From contig WPIO01000134.1 in assembly GCA_009760855.2 (NCBI GenBank), positions 860,001 through 924,000 on the forward strand: a stretch of 64,000 bases of DNA, written 5' to 3'. The notes under the pieces were generated by a model. The model made no database searches. It saw only the letters and a program-made list of their open reading frames with translations, and had not been told where the DNA came from. Numbering within the stretch: position 1 is the stretch's first letter; the number at the start of each line of letters is the position of its first letter. Positions 33,215 to 45,568 of the stretch are shown here, in pieces. Made by a program: the position numbers and the translations under genes. Source of the stretch: Cristatella mucedo. Taxonomy: Eukaryota > Bryozoa > Phylactolaemata > Cristatellidae.

Positions 33215-33655
33215 TTCCATGAAACATTTTCGTACTTTCCAGACGTAATGTCATCAACGATTTCATTAATGCTTAACCCTAGATCTACAATACTTGATAA
33301 TCCTGATAGAAAATTTGCCAAGTGTCTTTGTTACAGCACCACCAACTTTGAATTATTTAAAAACCTTTGGAACAATTGTACCAATTCTCTTTGATGCTCT
33401 TGGTCTAAAATTCATTGCAATTTTTGGAGAGACTTATACAATCGCTTTTGACCCAAGTTCTGTAGCTGTTGTTGTACTGGACACAATTTCTTTGTATCAA
33501 TTCCAGACTTTAAATCTTATTCAACTGATCCTCCATGTTGTATTAAAGCTCTTACACATTTTTTAAAGAAGCTATTTTAGTTTTACTTGCTTTTCTTCAA
33601 TGTTTTTCTTTGTATTAGCTTTAAGAATTGAGCCTTAGTAATGTTTTCCATTTAT
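33215..33655 (-). pseudogene. Polinton-half ORF, copy 2 (broken)
   Basis: Homologue of 2,115-2,580, separated from its downstream partner by the solo LTR at 32,478. It has several stops and small indels. Function unknown. Confidence 0.4.
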
Positions 33656-33664
33656 TTATATGAT

Positions 33665-34465
33665 GTAGATTATCACAAAAATTAATAAGGAACTATTTAC
33701 TGATCTTGATTGCAATTATAATACGGTAACTAAATTAGGCTAGCCAGTAAATAATTCTGACAAAATAACTAGATCATGCTCTTTGTTCAGACTTTGGAAA
33801 TAACGTAGCGAATAGTGTTTCACGAGAAATGGCATCAGTTTCTGATTGTTCTAGTTTGCTACCAAAGAGCCATGGAATCCTTGAATCACAACTTAACTGT
33901 ATTAATGTTACTGGCATCTCAGATAATTCCGCTAATGGCACTGCTTAGGAAAGTAGTAAACCTAACAAAGTTATTAACTGTGGTTTACTTAAGAGCATGA
34001 CAGTTTTTCAATGGTATCTCAAACTCTACTCTTGACCTAGGACTAAATAATATTACTTCTTTGAAAGACTCAAACATTGGATAAGTAAGCAAACAAACAG
34101 TTGATACTTGTAAACAGTAGTGTTACTTTAGATATTTAGGACTTACAAGTTTTCCAACTTTACTAGCATTAAGTAGCTTAGGTCTTACTATTCAAGTTAA
34201 CGGAACAGGAACAAAAAGTTATGTTTCACAACTAACTCGTAGTGATATTCCAGTAATAGATCGAATGGGAAATAAAATCGGTTGTGTTACACCTTTTTAA
34301 ATATTCATTCCTGGTAATGTAAACAATTTCTTTTATTATATCAAGTAGTCTACGGTCGAGTGACACAACTGGTGATTTCTTTGACTTAACAAGTGATAAC
34401 ACTTATGGTGTATCTGGAATTTTAATTCTAGAAATGGAACTATATGGCTTATTTTAGTTTATGAT
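33665..34465 (+). pseudogene. Structural-type gene remnant, copy 2
   Basis: Nearly base-for-base identical to 2,594-3,385, with the same stops, so the breaks predate duplication. Copy 3 differs much more over the first half. Confidence 0.4.
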
Positions 34466-34528
34466 TAATAACTTTACAGTAGAGTTCTGTTTCTTATGTA
34501 GAATTTCGTGTGAGTATAGTATCGAACA

Positions 34529-35319
34529 ATGTCACTAGGCTATCGAAGACAAGGATCTCAATCAAAGAGTTGTATCAGGAGAACAGGTGATATACTTTCT
34601 GGTTCACTGAATATGAATCAGAATTTAATAAAGAATCTTGGAGATCCTGTTGATCCTGAAGATGCAGTAAACCAAAGGTATAGTGACATACATTTTCTTA
34701 CTAAAATTTCTAGAGGAAATACAGCAGACGGAGACATACGAATAACAATCATTTGATAGATCTTGCAAAACCCATTAATCCAAGTGATGCTGCAACGAAA
34801 GACTCGGTTGACACTAAGCTATTAAAAGCAGGAGGAGCAATAAATGGAACTTTAACTGTAAATGGTTTGATTAGTTTTGTTATTCCTCCTTACAAACAAA
34901 TTGATGTTCCAAATAAAGAATACTTGGATAGCAACTTTGTTAAAAGATCGGGAGATACTAGGGATGGCATTGTAGATATGATAGGAAACTCTATTTCGTT
35001 AAGAAACAATCATGTTGATCCTAAAGATGAGGTTAGATTTGCTTATCTAAATAGGATATCAGATGGTAATGCGGCTACTGTAACATTTCAAGGAGTTATG
35101 GATAGTTCATTAACTACTGCCATATTTGGTAAGTCGGCAACACGAAGGTGGATTACTAGTTTAGGAGATTATGCAGCTCTTCAAGGAATACTTGTAGTTG
35201 GAGCAACATTTGATGCCCCTGGTATGAGAAAAAAAATACTTATGCCTCCACCATCTACGGGCAATAGATTAGACGGACAACTAACTGGTGGTTATGCATT
35301 AGATGTAAATGGAAAATAG
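34529..35319 (+). pseudogene. Fibre-like protein gene, copy 2 (one frameshift)
   Basis: The best-preserved fibre copy. The first frame (MSLGYRRQGSQSKSCIRRTG) stops at 34,756, and the matching sequence continues in the -1 frame to 35,319 without another break. The second part contains INPSDAATKDSVD, the KEYLDSNFVKRSGDTRDG repeat and VDPKDEVRFAYLNRISDG. It ends with a compact domain containing FGKSATRRWITSLGDYA and GILVVGATFDAPGMRKK, possibly the head or receptor-binding part. The break position is identical in all three copies. Confidence 0.65.
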
Positions 35320-35844
35320 TGCCGAGTACTTTCTTCAAAGTAGGATCAACACTATTTGATAAGCCAATAAGTGTAACTGCTTATGCAGTGATGAGATAAA
35401 ATGATTACAAGAAATAACTTAGATATGCGATCTAACGGAATCTAAATTACAAATATAACAATAAGCAGCAGAGGTAAAAAAAAATTTATTCATCTGTCAT
35501 CGTACTATAATCGAATTTCTATTATTTACGAAGACTTTCTTTCAACTCTTTCTTGATAGTAGAACTTCATCTAGCCAATTCTTAAGTAATTCTCCAACAT
35601 TATTTGTCCCATTAAATGATTTAAAACTTTCCTCATTACCTTCTAGAATGCTTATTTATGGAATCTAATTTATCTTGTAAGAAAATCTATTTAAACATCT
35701 CTTACAACTTAATTGTATACCATATTTTTTATGAACTTCTGCACAGTCTATTTAAGTTCCTAATGATAACCAAATGCGCGTTTGTCTTCATTACTACAGT
35801 GTCATAGGTCGAAATGTTTCTCCTCTTCTTCATCAACAACTAAT

Positions 35845-36315
35845 AACCCCATCAGGCAAAGCATCGTACCACCCGCTTTTCGGAATCCAACAGTCTACAA
35901 ATACCTCATACAAACCTTAAATCCTTTGGAGACCGTGCATTTAGTTCATATGCTCCCAAAGCCTGAAACTCCCTCCCGACCTGCGTCAAAACATCCCCTG
36001 ACCTGACCATATTTAAAAGGAACCTAAAAACACACCTATTTAGGACAGCATTTAGTGGGTCCCTGTGATTCGTCCTTGATGTGCTTATGCGTGCTGACAC
36101 TGTGCATGCTGCCACTAACCAAATTTGCATGCTGACCCTGTGCATGTCACCCCTAACCATATTATTCACTTCGTTTGTTTTTCAAGCATGATTTTACTTA
36201 CCATTCAATTGCATTTCACTTTACAGCAAATGTAAAGCGCCTAGAGAGAGATTGTGTGCTCTGAGGGCGCTTTATCAAGTGAATTATTATTATTATTATT
36301 ATTAATAATAATGGA
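35845..36315 (+). mobile_element. CR1/L2-like LINE 3' end in polymerase remnant
   Basis: C-terminal RT coding pieces (for example 'catatgctcccaaagcctga') are followed by the full 3' untranslated tail 'gcctagagagagattgtgtg' and ATT repeats. The site is uninterrupted in copy 1 (near 9,845). Confidence 0.8.
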
Positions 36316-36415
36316 CCTAGAATTTTAATATAATACTCGAAAACGTATATTTTGATGTTTAATAATTCTGCCAAGATAGGAACATTAGCAGCACTTAATG
36401 CTTGAGTGGGATAAC

Positions 36416-36810
36416 AGGCCCGCCACGGCTTGGCTCCTTCATACCTAGCTGAACTGCTGCATCAGTTTCAGCCTGTTCGCGCCCTCAGGTCCTGTGTGGA
36501 CAATAAATTAGCTGTCCCATCCCTCCGCTTAAAGACAGTTGGCGACAGAAGCTTTAGCTCTCCAGGTCCTAGACTGTGGAACTCGCTTCCACAATTCTTA
36601 CGCAACGACATCTACTCTCCAACTGCCGACTATGGCACATCTTTTTCAGCGGTCCTGAACTGCTACTTCTATGCTACTCACTACCTCAACTGCTCTCCTG
36701 ACTCTGCTATGCTTCCCACTTTCTCTTTTGTTGCGTGAGACGAAGTCTGTTGGCTACCGAATGCGTACCGAAAGCCGCTTAGGCTGTGAGTGCGCTATAC
36801 AAAACTCTCC
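36416..36810 (+). mobile_element. Different LINE family, RT C-terminus fragment
   Basis: An open stretch reads APSYLAELLHQFQPVRALRS and GDRSFSSPGPRLWNSLPQFL, a CR1/L2-type RT C-terminus but clearly different in sequence from the main family here. It ends near 'gcgctatacaaaactc'. It is a private insertion in unit 2. Confidence 0.7.
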
Positions 36811-37429
36811 TGCGTAACACCCACATGGTCTTTATGACTTTGTGGAGTTACTGACGGAGATACATTACATAACAGTAACAAATACGAAACAATTCTTCTA
36901 ATATAGGAATTAAATGAGAACATGTCTCAAAATAGAATGGCGTTTAAATCTGTTACTGACTCTAGGTAATTATCTTTCCAATGTAAAAATCCCAATACTA
37001 AAATAAAAATAAAGCACACCAGTTATCAGACTCGTTCTTTATATTAACAGTTGATCTTTTATTTCTAATCCAACTGGCATTGGTAAATAACTTCCTCCAA
37101 GACGATGTCTAAAATAAGTAAACTTTGCCTACACAGCATTTATACCTACTAAGCTCCCACCTGGGCCTTTCTCTAACGATTCCTCAACTATTTGAAACAA
37201 AGGAAATTGCATTATAATTATTTTCTCAACATTGGAGATTCTATTTAATTTAGCATTACTTAATCCAGCAAAATTTTGACCGCCATAGGAACCGTCCTCA
37301 CTACACTCATTATAGTAGTATGTTTTTGAACTTTATGGAGACAGGAACGCGACGGAGCATGAGACAACCGAATGAAGTGAGGTTGGTGCTGTGCCAGTGT
37401 CGTGCCCTCGGCTACATAAAGTTAAAAAA

Positions 37430-37580
37430 CAAACTGCTGCTGTGACTTTACCGCCTCCGTCTGACGCACCTTATGTACCGCGACAGTTAATGTGTGATAG
37501 AGAATTAGTTGCAGGGCTTCTGAAAGTCTGATGTCGTACAAACCCACAACCAGGCGCTCATCTTTCATCGGGCAGTAGCG
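37430..37580 (-). pseudogene. Gypsy-type Gag fragment, copy 2
   Basis: Shortened homologue of 12,091-12,279, with LVVGLYDIRLSEALQLI and VRQTEAVKSQQ readable. The 'DELIR' part is disrupted by a small deletion. Confidence 0.4.
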
Positions 37581-37904
37581 CCGTGCACACAGGGAGAGGC
37601 TAAATCGTGTAGTGCGAATGCCTCGGTAGACTCACCCGGATATTGACAGCAGTGGATGAACACAGCCGAATCGTGGATGATGTTTCTTCGAGTTTTGAGA
37701 TCGTCGTCAAATTTTCATATCATGACATCCAATGTCTTAACTTGGGGTCGACTTCATAATTAAAGGTGTCGAATATCGCTTCGACTTACGCTCCCTTGCT
37801 GTACAAGTGTGTACCTATATGTACGTCTAGGCCCCCCCCCTGCAGACTGCTCGGTAGTGGTCATAAAAACCGAAAGATTCAAAAATCCAGACAGGATCGC
37901 ATCA

Positions 37905-37978
37905 TGTAAAGCGCCTAGAAAGAGATTAAGTTCTCTGGGGGCGCTTTATCAAGTGCAATATTATTATTATTAATATAC
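37905..37978 (+). mobile_element. LINE 3' tail fragment
   Basis: 'gtaaagcgcctagaaagaga' to 'ggcgctttatcaagtgcaat' and ATT repeats. A very short private insertion in unit 2. Confidence 0.7.
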
Positions 37979-38591
37979 TGTTTGATTCAGAGCTCTGTGC
38001 GGCATCTCATCAAATACAACTTTTTAAACAATTACCGTGTTTTCGCTTGCTCCTGCACGCTGTTACATTAAATATCCGTTAAAAAGAAGCTCAGCTCGTA
38101 TGCAGTTGAGTTACGCGACTCCAAAAACGGACATAAGTGACGTAGTTCTGAGCTTTTCTAGCGGAAAGTATCACTGTTAGGTAAAATCGCAATGGCCGTG
38201 ATTAAGAGATCGCCCCCAAGGTAGACGTTGCGGGATGGGTTTAAAGCGTCCGAGCTCTATATCCGGTGTGTAGCTGTTACCTACCGATACGGACAGTTTT
38301 ATCAAATGTATTCCCTTATCTCTTGCGTGCTTTTGCCCTTTACCGTTGAATAGAGGCCAAATCTGCTACCCGGAAGTGACAGCCAGCGGAGTCGCCCGTT
38401 ATGACACTGTCCCGGACTGACGGAGTTGCCCGGGGTTACGGCGTCCCCGGAAGCGTTTGGTCGCTAAGGACGCCGGGACTGATGAGCCTGGGTTGTCAGG
38501 TGACTATCAGTGCCCTCTTTCGAGCAGTAGGTCGCCGCAGAGCGCTTCACTGTAAGTTAGCGGTTTGTTTCGTTCTGTACTGGTCGCTCGG

Positions 38592-38599
38592 CATATAAG
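38592..38599 (+). promoter_or_regulatory. TATA-like box, resident gene copy 2
   Basis: 'catataag' in the conserved context 'gtcgctcggcatataaggag', upstream of the leader; see the copy 1 entry. Confidence 0.3.
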
Positions 38600-38909
38600 G
38601 AGCAGATTGTCGAGGCGAATTTAATTTTGTACGAGCATGTTTGCAAGCGCTAGCCTACGCACGGAGCCAGCTAGATCTTGGTAAACCCTGTAATTTGTAT
38701 ACGATGGCCTAGCAGCTGCCTGGGGGTGGTGGGGCGAGCGCATATTCGTCAGCATTTTTCTCTAACGCAAAGCTGTTTTGAAATGTTGTCGGACACTGGT
38801 GACATAGTTATTCAAATGGCGTTAGGTGCAGCTGTGGTACTCATACTTGGCTTCGTGTCCCTGCAGTCGAGCATATGGCTAGTCCGTTTTATGGCTGGTC
38901 CGTTTTATG

Positions 38910-39033
38910 ACATCATAATAATAATGCACGCTATAAAGCGCCCTCAGAAAACTCAATCTCTTTCTAGGCGCTTTACATTTGCTGCAAGGGAAGCACGATT
39001 GAATGGTGAGTAATATAATGCTTGATAAACAGG
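38910..39033 (-). mobile_element. Reversed LINE 3' tail shared by units 2 and 3
   Basis: 'aagcgccctcagaaaactca' to 'ttgctgcaagggaagcacga', lying just before the first coding exon. A counterpart is at 61,230-61,340 and none in copy 1 near 13,545. Confidence 0.75.
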
Positions 39034-39068
39034 AATGGCGACGTTAACCTTTCTTGCCTTGTTTGCAG

Positions 39069-41734
39069 TTCGCAATGGGTCGCAGCTCGTCTTCGAGCAG
39101 CGACGATGACGGGTGCGATTCTGCCACGAAGCAGTGGAAGAAGGAGCAGAAGAGACTGAAGAAGCTGGGCAAGGTATCGTTAACTGCCTGCAACCGGAAA
39201 TTAGGCGTGGGTGCTTCCTAGGCTATCCATGTTCCAACTAAAGGTAGGGTAGACAACGTTGGGACAGTGTAGGCAGCAGGGATTAGGGATTGGACGATTG
39301 TTATACGCTATAACCGTACCGCTCGTTGCTGAAACCATCACCGGTGCCTGATCTCGCGTAGGCAGCCTCGACCACTGCCAGGTGCTATTGGCACCCTCCT
39401 TGGCTTTGCTGAGCTTTTGCCTTGCAATCGTCGTTCCGCTGCTACCATACTTTGCATGGCATCAGCGATTCGCAAGCTCGACGTTTTAACAAAGAAGCAT
39501 AATAGGTCTAGGGGTCGTCACACCTTCTGTGCATCGTGTGCAGCAGCCGACGACCAGCTTTTAGCTGGACCTGGGCTGCTTCTGTATGAGTGCCCTGAGG
39601 CATGCGTGAAAGATGGGTTTTCATGGGTGAAAGATGGGTTTACAGCCCGTAGTTCTGGTGCACAGTTTCGGATTGGCTACCCACTCGAGCCTGTCTGCTC
39701 AGTTGCACACAGGGAAGGATTGGCTCCAGCCATTGAAACTTGGCCGATCAAGCACAATAGTTTTTCTTAACTTAAGCCACCGGAGTCACTTAGGCTGCTG
39801 GTATGCAATTGTGATGAGTTGGATTTTACTTGCCTCGTTTTAGCATGGAGGACATCACGGCTCTCCTCATGGTCATGCTCCGCCAGTGGTGAGTAAGCTA
39901 ATGCAGGAGACGGAATTTTTGTATGTAGTGTGTATTTCGAGTGTATGCTGGCTCCTCTGATGAGCCTGTGATCTGGCATGGACACCGGCCGGTAACCGCT
40001 GGTGGCCAGATGGTGGATTCACCATCATGGCTTGCTCTCCATCGCAGTTCAATGCCTGCTCAGTTGCACACAGGGAAGGAATTGGCTCCAGCCATTGCAA
40101 CTTGGCCGGTCAAGCACAATAGTTTTTCTTAACTTAAGCCACCAGAGTCACTTGGGCTGCTGGCATGCAATTTTGATGAGCTGGATTTCACTTGCCTCGT
40201 TTTAGCATGGAGGACATCACGGCAATCCTCACGGTCATGCTCCACAAGTGGTGAGTAGGCCGATGCAACGCCATAGGAGACAGGATTTCTGTATGTGGGG
40301 ACAGCTGTTTTCACAAATTTCTGACCAGGTCTTGCTGTGCTTTCATTTATTTGTAAAGGTGAGATTCCTTCGATCATGGCAGATCGCCCCTCTGCTTTCA
40401 GTTCAGTGCAGCTAACGAATTGTTACCCACTTCCTCTTAATCTTATGATAGTCAAAAGTGCCTAACGACTCGTTTGATCACAAAGAAGGGTCCAAAGAGT
40501 CCACTGACATGTCAAATAGGCTCTGCATAGCATATCCTTTTCAACATCAGAGCAGAATCTCTTCTTACTAGCTTTAGCAGTTGAAAGAAGTCACACCGGA
40601 TCACTGAAAAAGAAGGAAGCAGAAGCGCACTGTTTTGGTCGGAAGGGGAGACTCGTGGTGCTGTTCCTCGAAACAGCGTAATCCAAGCCTCTTGAACCCT
40701 GATGTCATATTAACATCAGCTGCTGCAGATTGATACCGCTGGAGAAATCTTTTGCTTGAAGATTAGTGCTAGCATTACAGCAGCTCGACGGTCCAGCTCA
40801 CACTAGCCATAAAGATCATTTTAAACATACTAAATGAAATTCTTTCTAGTGCAACCTTACGCTGAGATTCTCTGAGAAATGGTCATGCTGGTATTGCATA
40901 TATAGACTGTGGAGAACCCAAAACATACTGCATTTCTTTAGCGCCCCATGAGAACTTAATCTTTATCCAGGAGCTTTAAATATGCTCCGGGTATCGAGTC
41001 GATGACCTTGATCATTAAAGGCAAGAACATATCCTGTGCCAAGGAAACTCACATTACCAACTTGCTCCGGACTTAGTTCACTAGAATGAAAATACGATTC
41101 AAGCCGTTGAGATGGTGTTTGCAACTGATAGGAAAGCGTACAAGATTGAACCTGCGCTTACAAACCGTTGAAATCGTATGGTGCTACACAGCTTCTAACC
41201 TTCTGGCTAAGGAGGGGTCGTCTTCTGCAATTAGATTCGGGCCCTATTTGGTCGCAAGGCCAAGCTTAGCTATTTAAAGTTATTCTTTTTGTTTTAGGGA
41301 ACACCCATTGGGATGGTCGCAACACCGATTCAATATCCAGGAGGTAAGTTGCACTCCTGCAACTGGCTTTGTTATTTGGTAGGCATGATCATGGTGTGAA
41401 CCGAGAATGTAAACACAAATTGGGTACATAATTTGTAGGTTGGCTCGACAGTACTAGCTGGTTGCGGTAGATCGCTGCTGCCTGTCAATGCTGGCAAAAT
41501 AAATGTGTGCTGGCGTGTAGCTGCCTATCGACGTTCTTGCAGGGGTTGCAATGGCACCGACAGCTTACCCTTCGGGTTCGATCTACCCTGGTGGAGCGAC
41601 TGGTCACCCTGGTGGAGCTTCGGGTTATCCTAGTGGTGGCCATCCATCTGCACCGGGTGCTCATCCACCGGCACCAGTTTATCCACCGGCTGGTAGTGCT
41701 TATCCTCCTCCACCACCGGGAGCCTACCCGTCAG
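39069..41734 (+). CDS. Gly/Pro/Tyr-rich protein gene, copy 2 (best preserved; exon 2 doubled)
   Basis: Exons: 39,069-39,173 (ATG 39,075; MGRSSSSSSDDDGCDSATK then WKKEQKRLKKLGK); 39,844-39,888 and 40,206-40,250 (two versions of the His/Gly exon); 41,298-41,343 (GTPIGMVATPIQYPG); 41,543-41,734 (VAMAPTAYPSGSIYPGG, short repeats, YPPPPPGAYPSG). All borders have AG/GT and phases fit. The Tyr-Pro repeat exon is shorter than in copy 1. No stop is in any exon. The product would be a small, soluble, disordered protein with a basic N-terminal helix; no enzyme motif. The 3' exon is uncertain. Confidence 0.7.
39844..39888 (+). CDS. Exon 2a of the Gly/Pro/Tyr-rich gene, copy 2
   Basis: 45 bp, phase 0, encodes HGGHHGSPHGHAPPV between 'cgttttag' and 'gtgagtaagc'. 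Confidence 0.65.
40206..40250 (+). CDS. Exon 2b of the Gly/Pro/Tyr-rich gene, copy 2
   Basis: 45 bp, phase 0, encodes HGGHHGNPHGHAPQV between 'cgttttag' and 'gtgagtaggc'. It could be used together with exon 2a or as an alternative, since either choice keeps the frame. Confidence 0.65.
40937..41048 (-). mobile_element. Old SINE family 1 copy, intron before exon 3 (copy 2)
   Basis: Counterpart of 15,490-15,605 and 62,967-63,075. Confidence 0.6.
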
Positions 41735-41769
41735 GTATAATATTGTTGCAAGCTTGTCTGATTGTTAAC

Positions 41770-41905
41770 ATAATTCATTTGTATAGCACTCCAAGAGAAC
41801 TTAATTTCTATTCGGGCACTTCACATTTGCCTCGGTGCCCGAGCCCACAACCTCAGCCAGACCTTGGCTGGGGCAAGCACCTAACCGCTGGACGTAGCCA
41901 GCTGT
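41770..41905 (-). mobile_element. SINE family 1 in intron after exon 4 (copy 2)
   Basis: Counterpart of 16,470-16,612, with tail, B-box and most of the A-box retained. Confidence 0.7.
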
Positions 41906-44312
41906 TTGACTGCAGCGCTTGAGAAATGATGTACCTTGTTACATGTAGCCACTTCCACATGCGCCAGCCAGGCCGCAGTCGGCCTTACATTCGTCCGCTG
42001 TTACGAACAGGCACCATAGATAGTTTCATCAACAATTACGAACATATATATTAGATACGATCGTGCTTGATTATTAAGGTTACACTACCGCCGTCAGTTT
42101 GCTTTGCTTGATATGTGTTTACGGTTGCTGAGAATGGTGCCCTTGTATAATCTAAAAGAGAGCCCAGGTGGAGCTGCCTGGGTGGCCTAAGGCTTCGCCT
42201 GTTCTGTAATTAAAGCATTGTCTCATGCCACACTGCCCGATATTCCCCCTAGAACTGGTGTAAATCACGCGAACGTGAACGTGGTGGGTGATCATCAGGC
42301 CTGCTATTACACCAGCACCCCAACTTAATGCCTGTCTTTAGATTGTTCACTCAATGTTAATAAACCCCTAGTAACATATGAGATGGTTATTGATGGCGAT
42401 CTTGACCTGCTTGCTTTAACCTGGCTTAAATCAACAAACTGTCCGACTATAACCGATGCCCCTCCACTGTGTTTCTCGTTCTTTCATACCCCTAGATAAA
42501 TACAAACCGGGAGACAATTCGATATTGACGCCTGTTTCACCCTCGCATACAAACCGTTTGCAGTCCCCTCGCAGCAATCTTTCAAATGTCTTGTTTAAGG
42601 AACCTCTGACAACAAGTTTCCAATGGTGGCAGTAATCTATCGTCCACCAGATACTACGTCTTCCATTATCACCGTCTCTTATCTTATTTCAATTCTGCAT
42701 CAGAAATCGCTCTTTCCTCGTTATGGGGGATTTCAAACATTCATTTGACCTCAAACTATGCCTTATGTGCTGAATTTGTACACTGACTGACACTTTCTCT
42801 TGTGGCTCATGTGAATGATGCCACTCACAACAAGGGTCACATATTCGATTAAATATTCTCCCACAAGTGTATGCTATCATCCCCTATTATTACCAAATCT
42901 TGCTCATCTGATCATATGCCAATCTCGTTTAACCTACAATGTGTGCCCTCCTCTGCATCCAAAATCACCTGTGAATCACAAAATCACAAGGACCGTGAAA
43001 TGGATGCTGTCAGAGCGAAAACCTCTTTGCCCTTTCCGCTCAAGCAACCATCCGACCTGTCATTATTGGTAGAAGCCTACAACACGACACTTGCTGACGT
43101 GCTTAACGAGTTTCACCACTGACTAGGCATAAATATCGATCCTAGCAAAGGCCTAATCTAGCTTCTACAAAAATATTGTTGAATCAGATGCACAATCCAA
43201 AAATGCTGACGTCTACCATCAACCATCCATCTCCTTAATTGCTCCCGGATTCAATCCTTGCCAAGTGATCCTTGTGGTGACCTTGTGCCGATAGCTTCTC
43301 TAGCTTCTCTGTCAGCAAGATAGACAAGATCAGAGAGTATATACCTGTGATTTCGGTATTTCCCTCGTGACTCCTGTCCCTCAATGACACCCATACTGGA
43401 CTCATGTCCATCGATTCCATGCACTTCCTCGATGTCTACATTCAAGGGGGCCACGAATGATCTTACCCTGAAATTGATCTCCCAGTCAAATACTAATACT
43501 AGTTCTCTAGACCCTATTCCCACCGTCCTACTTCTACGATGCTTAGATCTGCTGCTGCCAAGCATTACTATCAGAATAAACGTGTCCTTAGCCTCAGGTC
43601 AGGCCCCTGCACCTTTCAAAAAGGCTGTAGTGAGGCCACTAATTAAGAAAGCAATGCTTTACCAATAACGCTAGAGCAGCTTCCGTCCATTCTCCCGTTC
43701 CTATCACAGACAACTGGACCGAGTTGTGACAGACCAACTGAACACTTATATCGAGACCACAAACTTAGCAAGTATGTTCCGGTCTGGGCTTAGAGCTAAT
43801 TACACCACAGTCAGCATTGCTTAGGGTGTAAAATTACCCTATGAATGCTGACTTAGGTAAAGTCTCTCTGCTTCTCCTGCTTGATTTTTCGGCAGCTTTT
43901 GATACTATTGATGACAAATTCCTTCTTGAGCCTTTTGAATCGCGCGTGTGCATCAGTGGCACTGCACTGCAATGGTCCAGGTCCTATCTCAGTGGGAGAC
44001 TCCTGAGTATTGATGTGAACGGACATTGATCATCTGAGGAACCACTTAAATAGGGGGTACCTCACGACTAGGTGCTCGGTCGGCTTCTTTTCACAGTTTA
44101 TATTCTGCGTCTTACCGATGTGATCACCAAGCACAATCTAGGCTTTCACTTCTATGCAGATTACACTCAGTTGTACTTTTGCTTTGATCCCTCACAGCCC
44201 TCGAGCATGTCGAGTTCATTACACACCCTTGCTGCATGTATTGCTGACACAGTCCATGCTGCCACTAACCACACTTGCATGCTGACTCTGAGCATGTCAT
44301 CTTAAACCATGT

Positions 44313-45568
44313 TGTAACGCCGAAGGCTCGGCGAAGTAGGCTCACCCTGCCGCTTACCTAGTGGCGTAACCTAGCGCCTAATGCCGTTCAATGGGTGTCT
44401 ACTCACAATAAGCAGGCCGCCACGAAACGAGCATTTCTGGCGCTGAGCTACTTACCGTTTCTAAAGGGGGTCGTGATTCCGTGGTGTGAATCGGAAAGCA
44501 ATACACACAAATTGGGGATTTTACTGAGCTTTATTCGTGAGCTCACAAAGTCGCTGCGAGTCTAGCTCAGCTTTATCTCCACACTTCTCACACGCTCTCA
44601 ACACAACAAGCACTCTTGTGGAGGGAATACGTCCCCCCCCCGTACTTAGGCTTCCTAAGTCTATTGTGGGGAACGACCCGAATGAGACTAGGAGCCCGAA
44701 CCGGAGCCTGGAACCTGACCAGAGAACTAGGGCTCCGCCTCCACCTTACGGCAGGAATACCTCATGTACTACACCAAGCACTCTTGCAGAGGAAACACGT
44801 CTTCACACTTAGGCTCCCTGCGTCTCAAGGGGGATCGGCCCAAATAGACAAAGGAGCCCGAACCGTCGGAATATCTCACCCACCACACCAACTACGTCTA
44901 GCTCGCACCGGCCAATTCTTATGGCGAGACCACGTGCGAGCGGCACACATAAAACACAAAAGAAACACAAAATGCTAGCTCGGGCGATACGACCGTATTC
45001 GGTGGAGTCCACCGAATCCCCTTATCACTGTCTCGTCCTGTCCCGCCAATCGCCGGCGAACAGCCAGCCCTTCTCCCTCACTTTCAGAGAAACGAGTCCG
45101 ACGGCGTCGAAGCTCGGAGCCCAAGTGAGAGCCGAACAAAAGACCAAGAGCGAGCTTCGCTTGACATCAATACTTAGCTGAGACGATGGTGCAAGAGCTT
45201 ATTTGTATTGGGCCCGACACCATGGCCCATTGCGGGAAGGAATTAATACCGTCACTAGGCCACTGGAATGGCACCCGTGATCAGCTTGAATGCCGAATAG
45301 ATTCCAGACGATTCTTTTTGGACAGAGTTATGGTGAAGGTTGACAGGCCAGCCGACATCAAGCAGCCGCTCCCGCGGGTCTCGGACCAATTCCAAAGGCC
45401 GACTCGCCACCGCTGGTCAGAGAGCTTCCTGGCTTGCTCCTAAGCGGTTCCTCTCTAACCGCACTGACGCTCCTCTCTGGCTCACTGCTCCAGGACAAAG
45501 GAGTTCTTGCCCGCCGCCGAATAGCTCCGTTCGTGCTAAAATTAAGTCAAGGCCAGCCAGGCGCTACA
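44313..45568 (-). mobile_element. Solo LTR with 4-bp target duplication
   Basis: 1,256 bp beginning TGTAACGCC and ending GGCGCTACA, flanked by 'atgt' on both sides (44,309-44,312 and 45,569-45,572). The matching sequence in unit 1 (near 20,690) is uninterrupted. On the minus strand 'cgaataaagctc' near 44,530 could be the polyadenylation signal, suggesting minus orientation. There is no gag or pol inside. TG...CA ends and a 4-bp duplication fit a Ty3/gypsy-type LTR left after recombination. Confidence 0.75.

Larger units (their letters stand above)
35425..37305 (-). pseudogene. DNA polymerase B remnant, copy 2 (N-terminal part only)
   Basis: Matches 9,395-10,390 of copy 1 in three pieces (35,430-35,840, 36,310-36,415, 36,860-37,305), split by two LINE fragments. 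The catalytic part is missing because of the deletion joining fibre-side sequence to this region near 35,430. Confidence 0.7.
39630..40262 (+). repeat. Local tandem duplication containing exon 2
   Basis: The segment 39,650-39,900 recurs at 40,045-40,262 ('ggctccagccattg', 'agcacaatagtttttcttaa', exon, donor). Copy 1 (14,225-14,465) and copy 3 have one. The two halves differ at several bases. Confidence 0.85.

Noticed and set aside
44313-45568. DNA transposon with 9-bp inverted repeats
   Set aside because: TG...CA ends, 4-bp duplication, a polyadenylation signal on one strand and no transposase favour a solo LTR.
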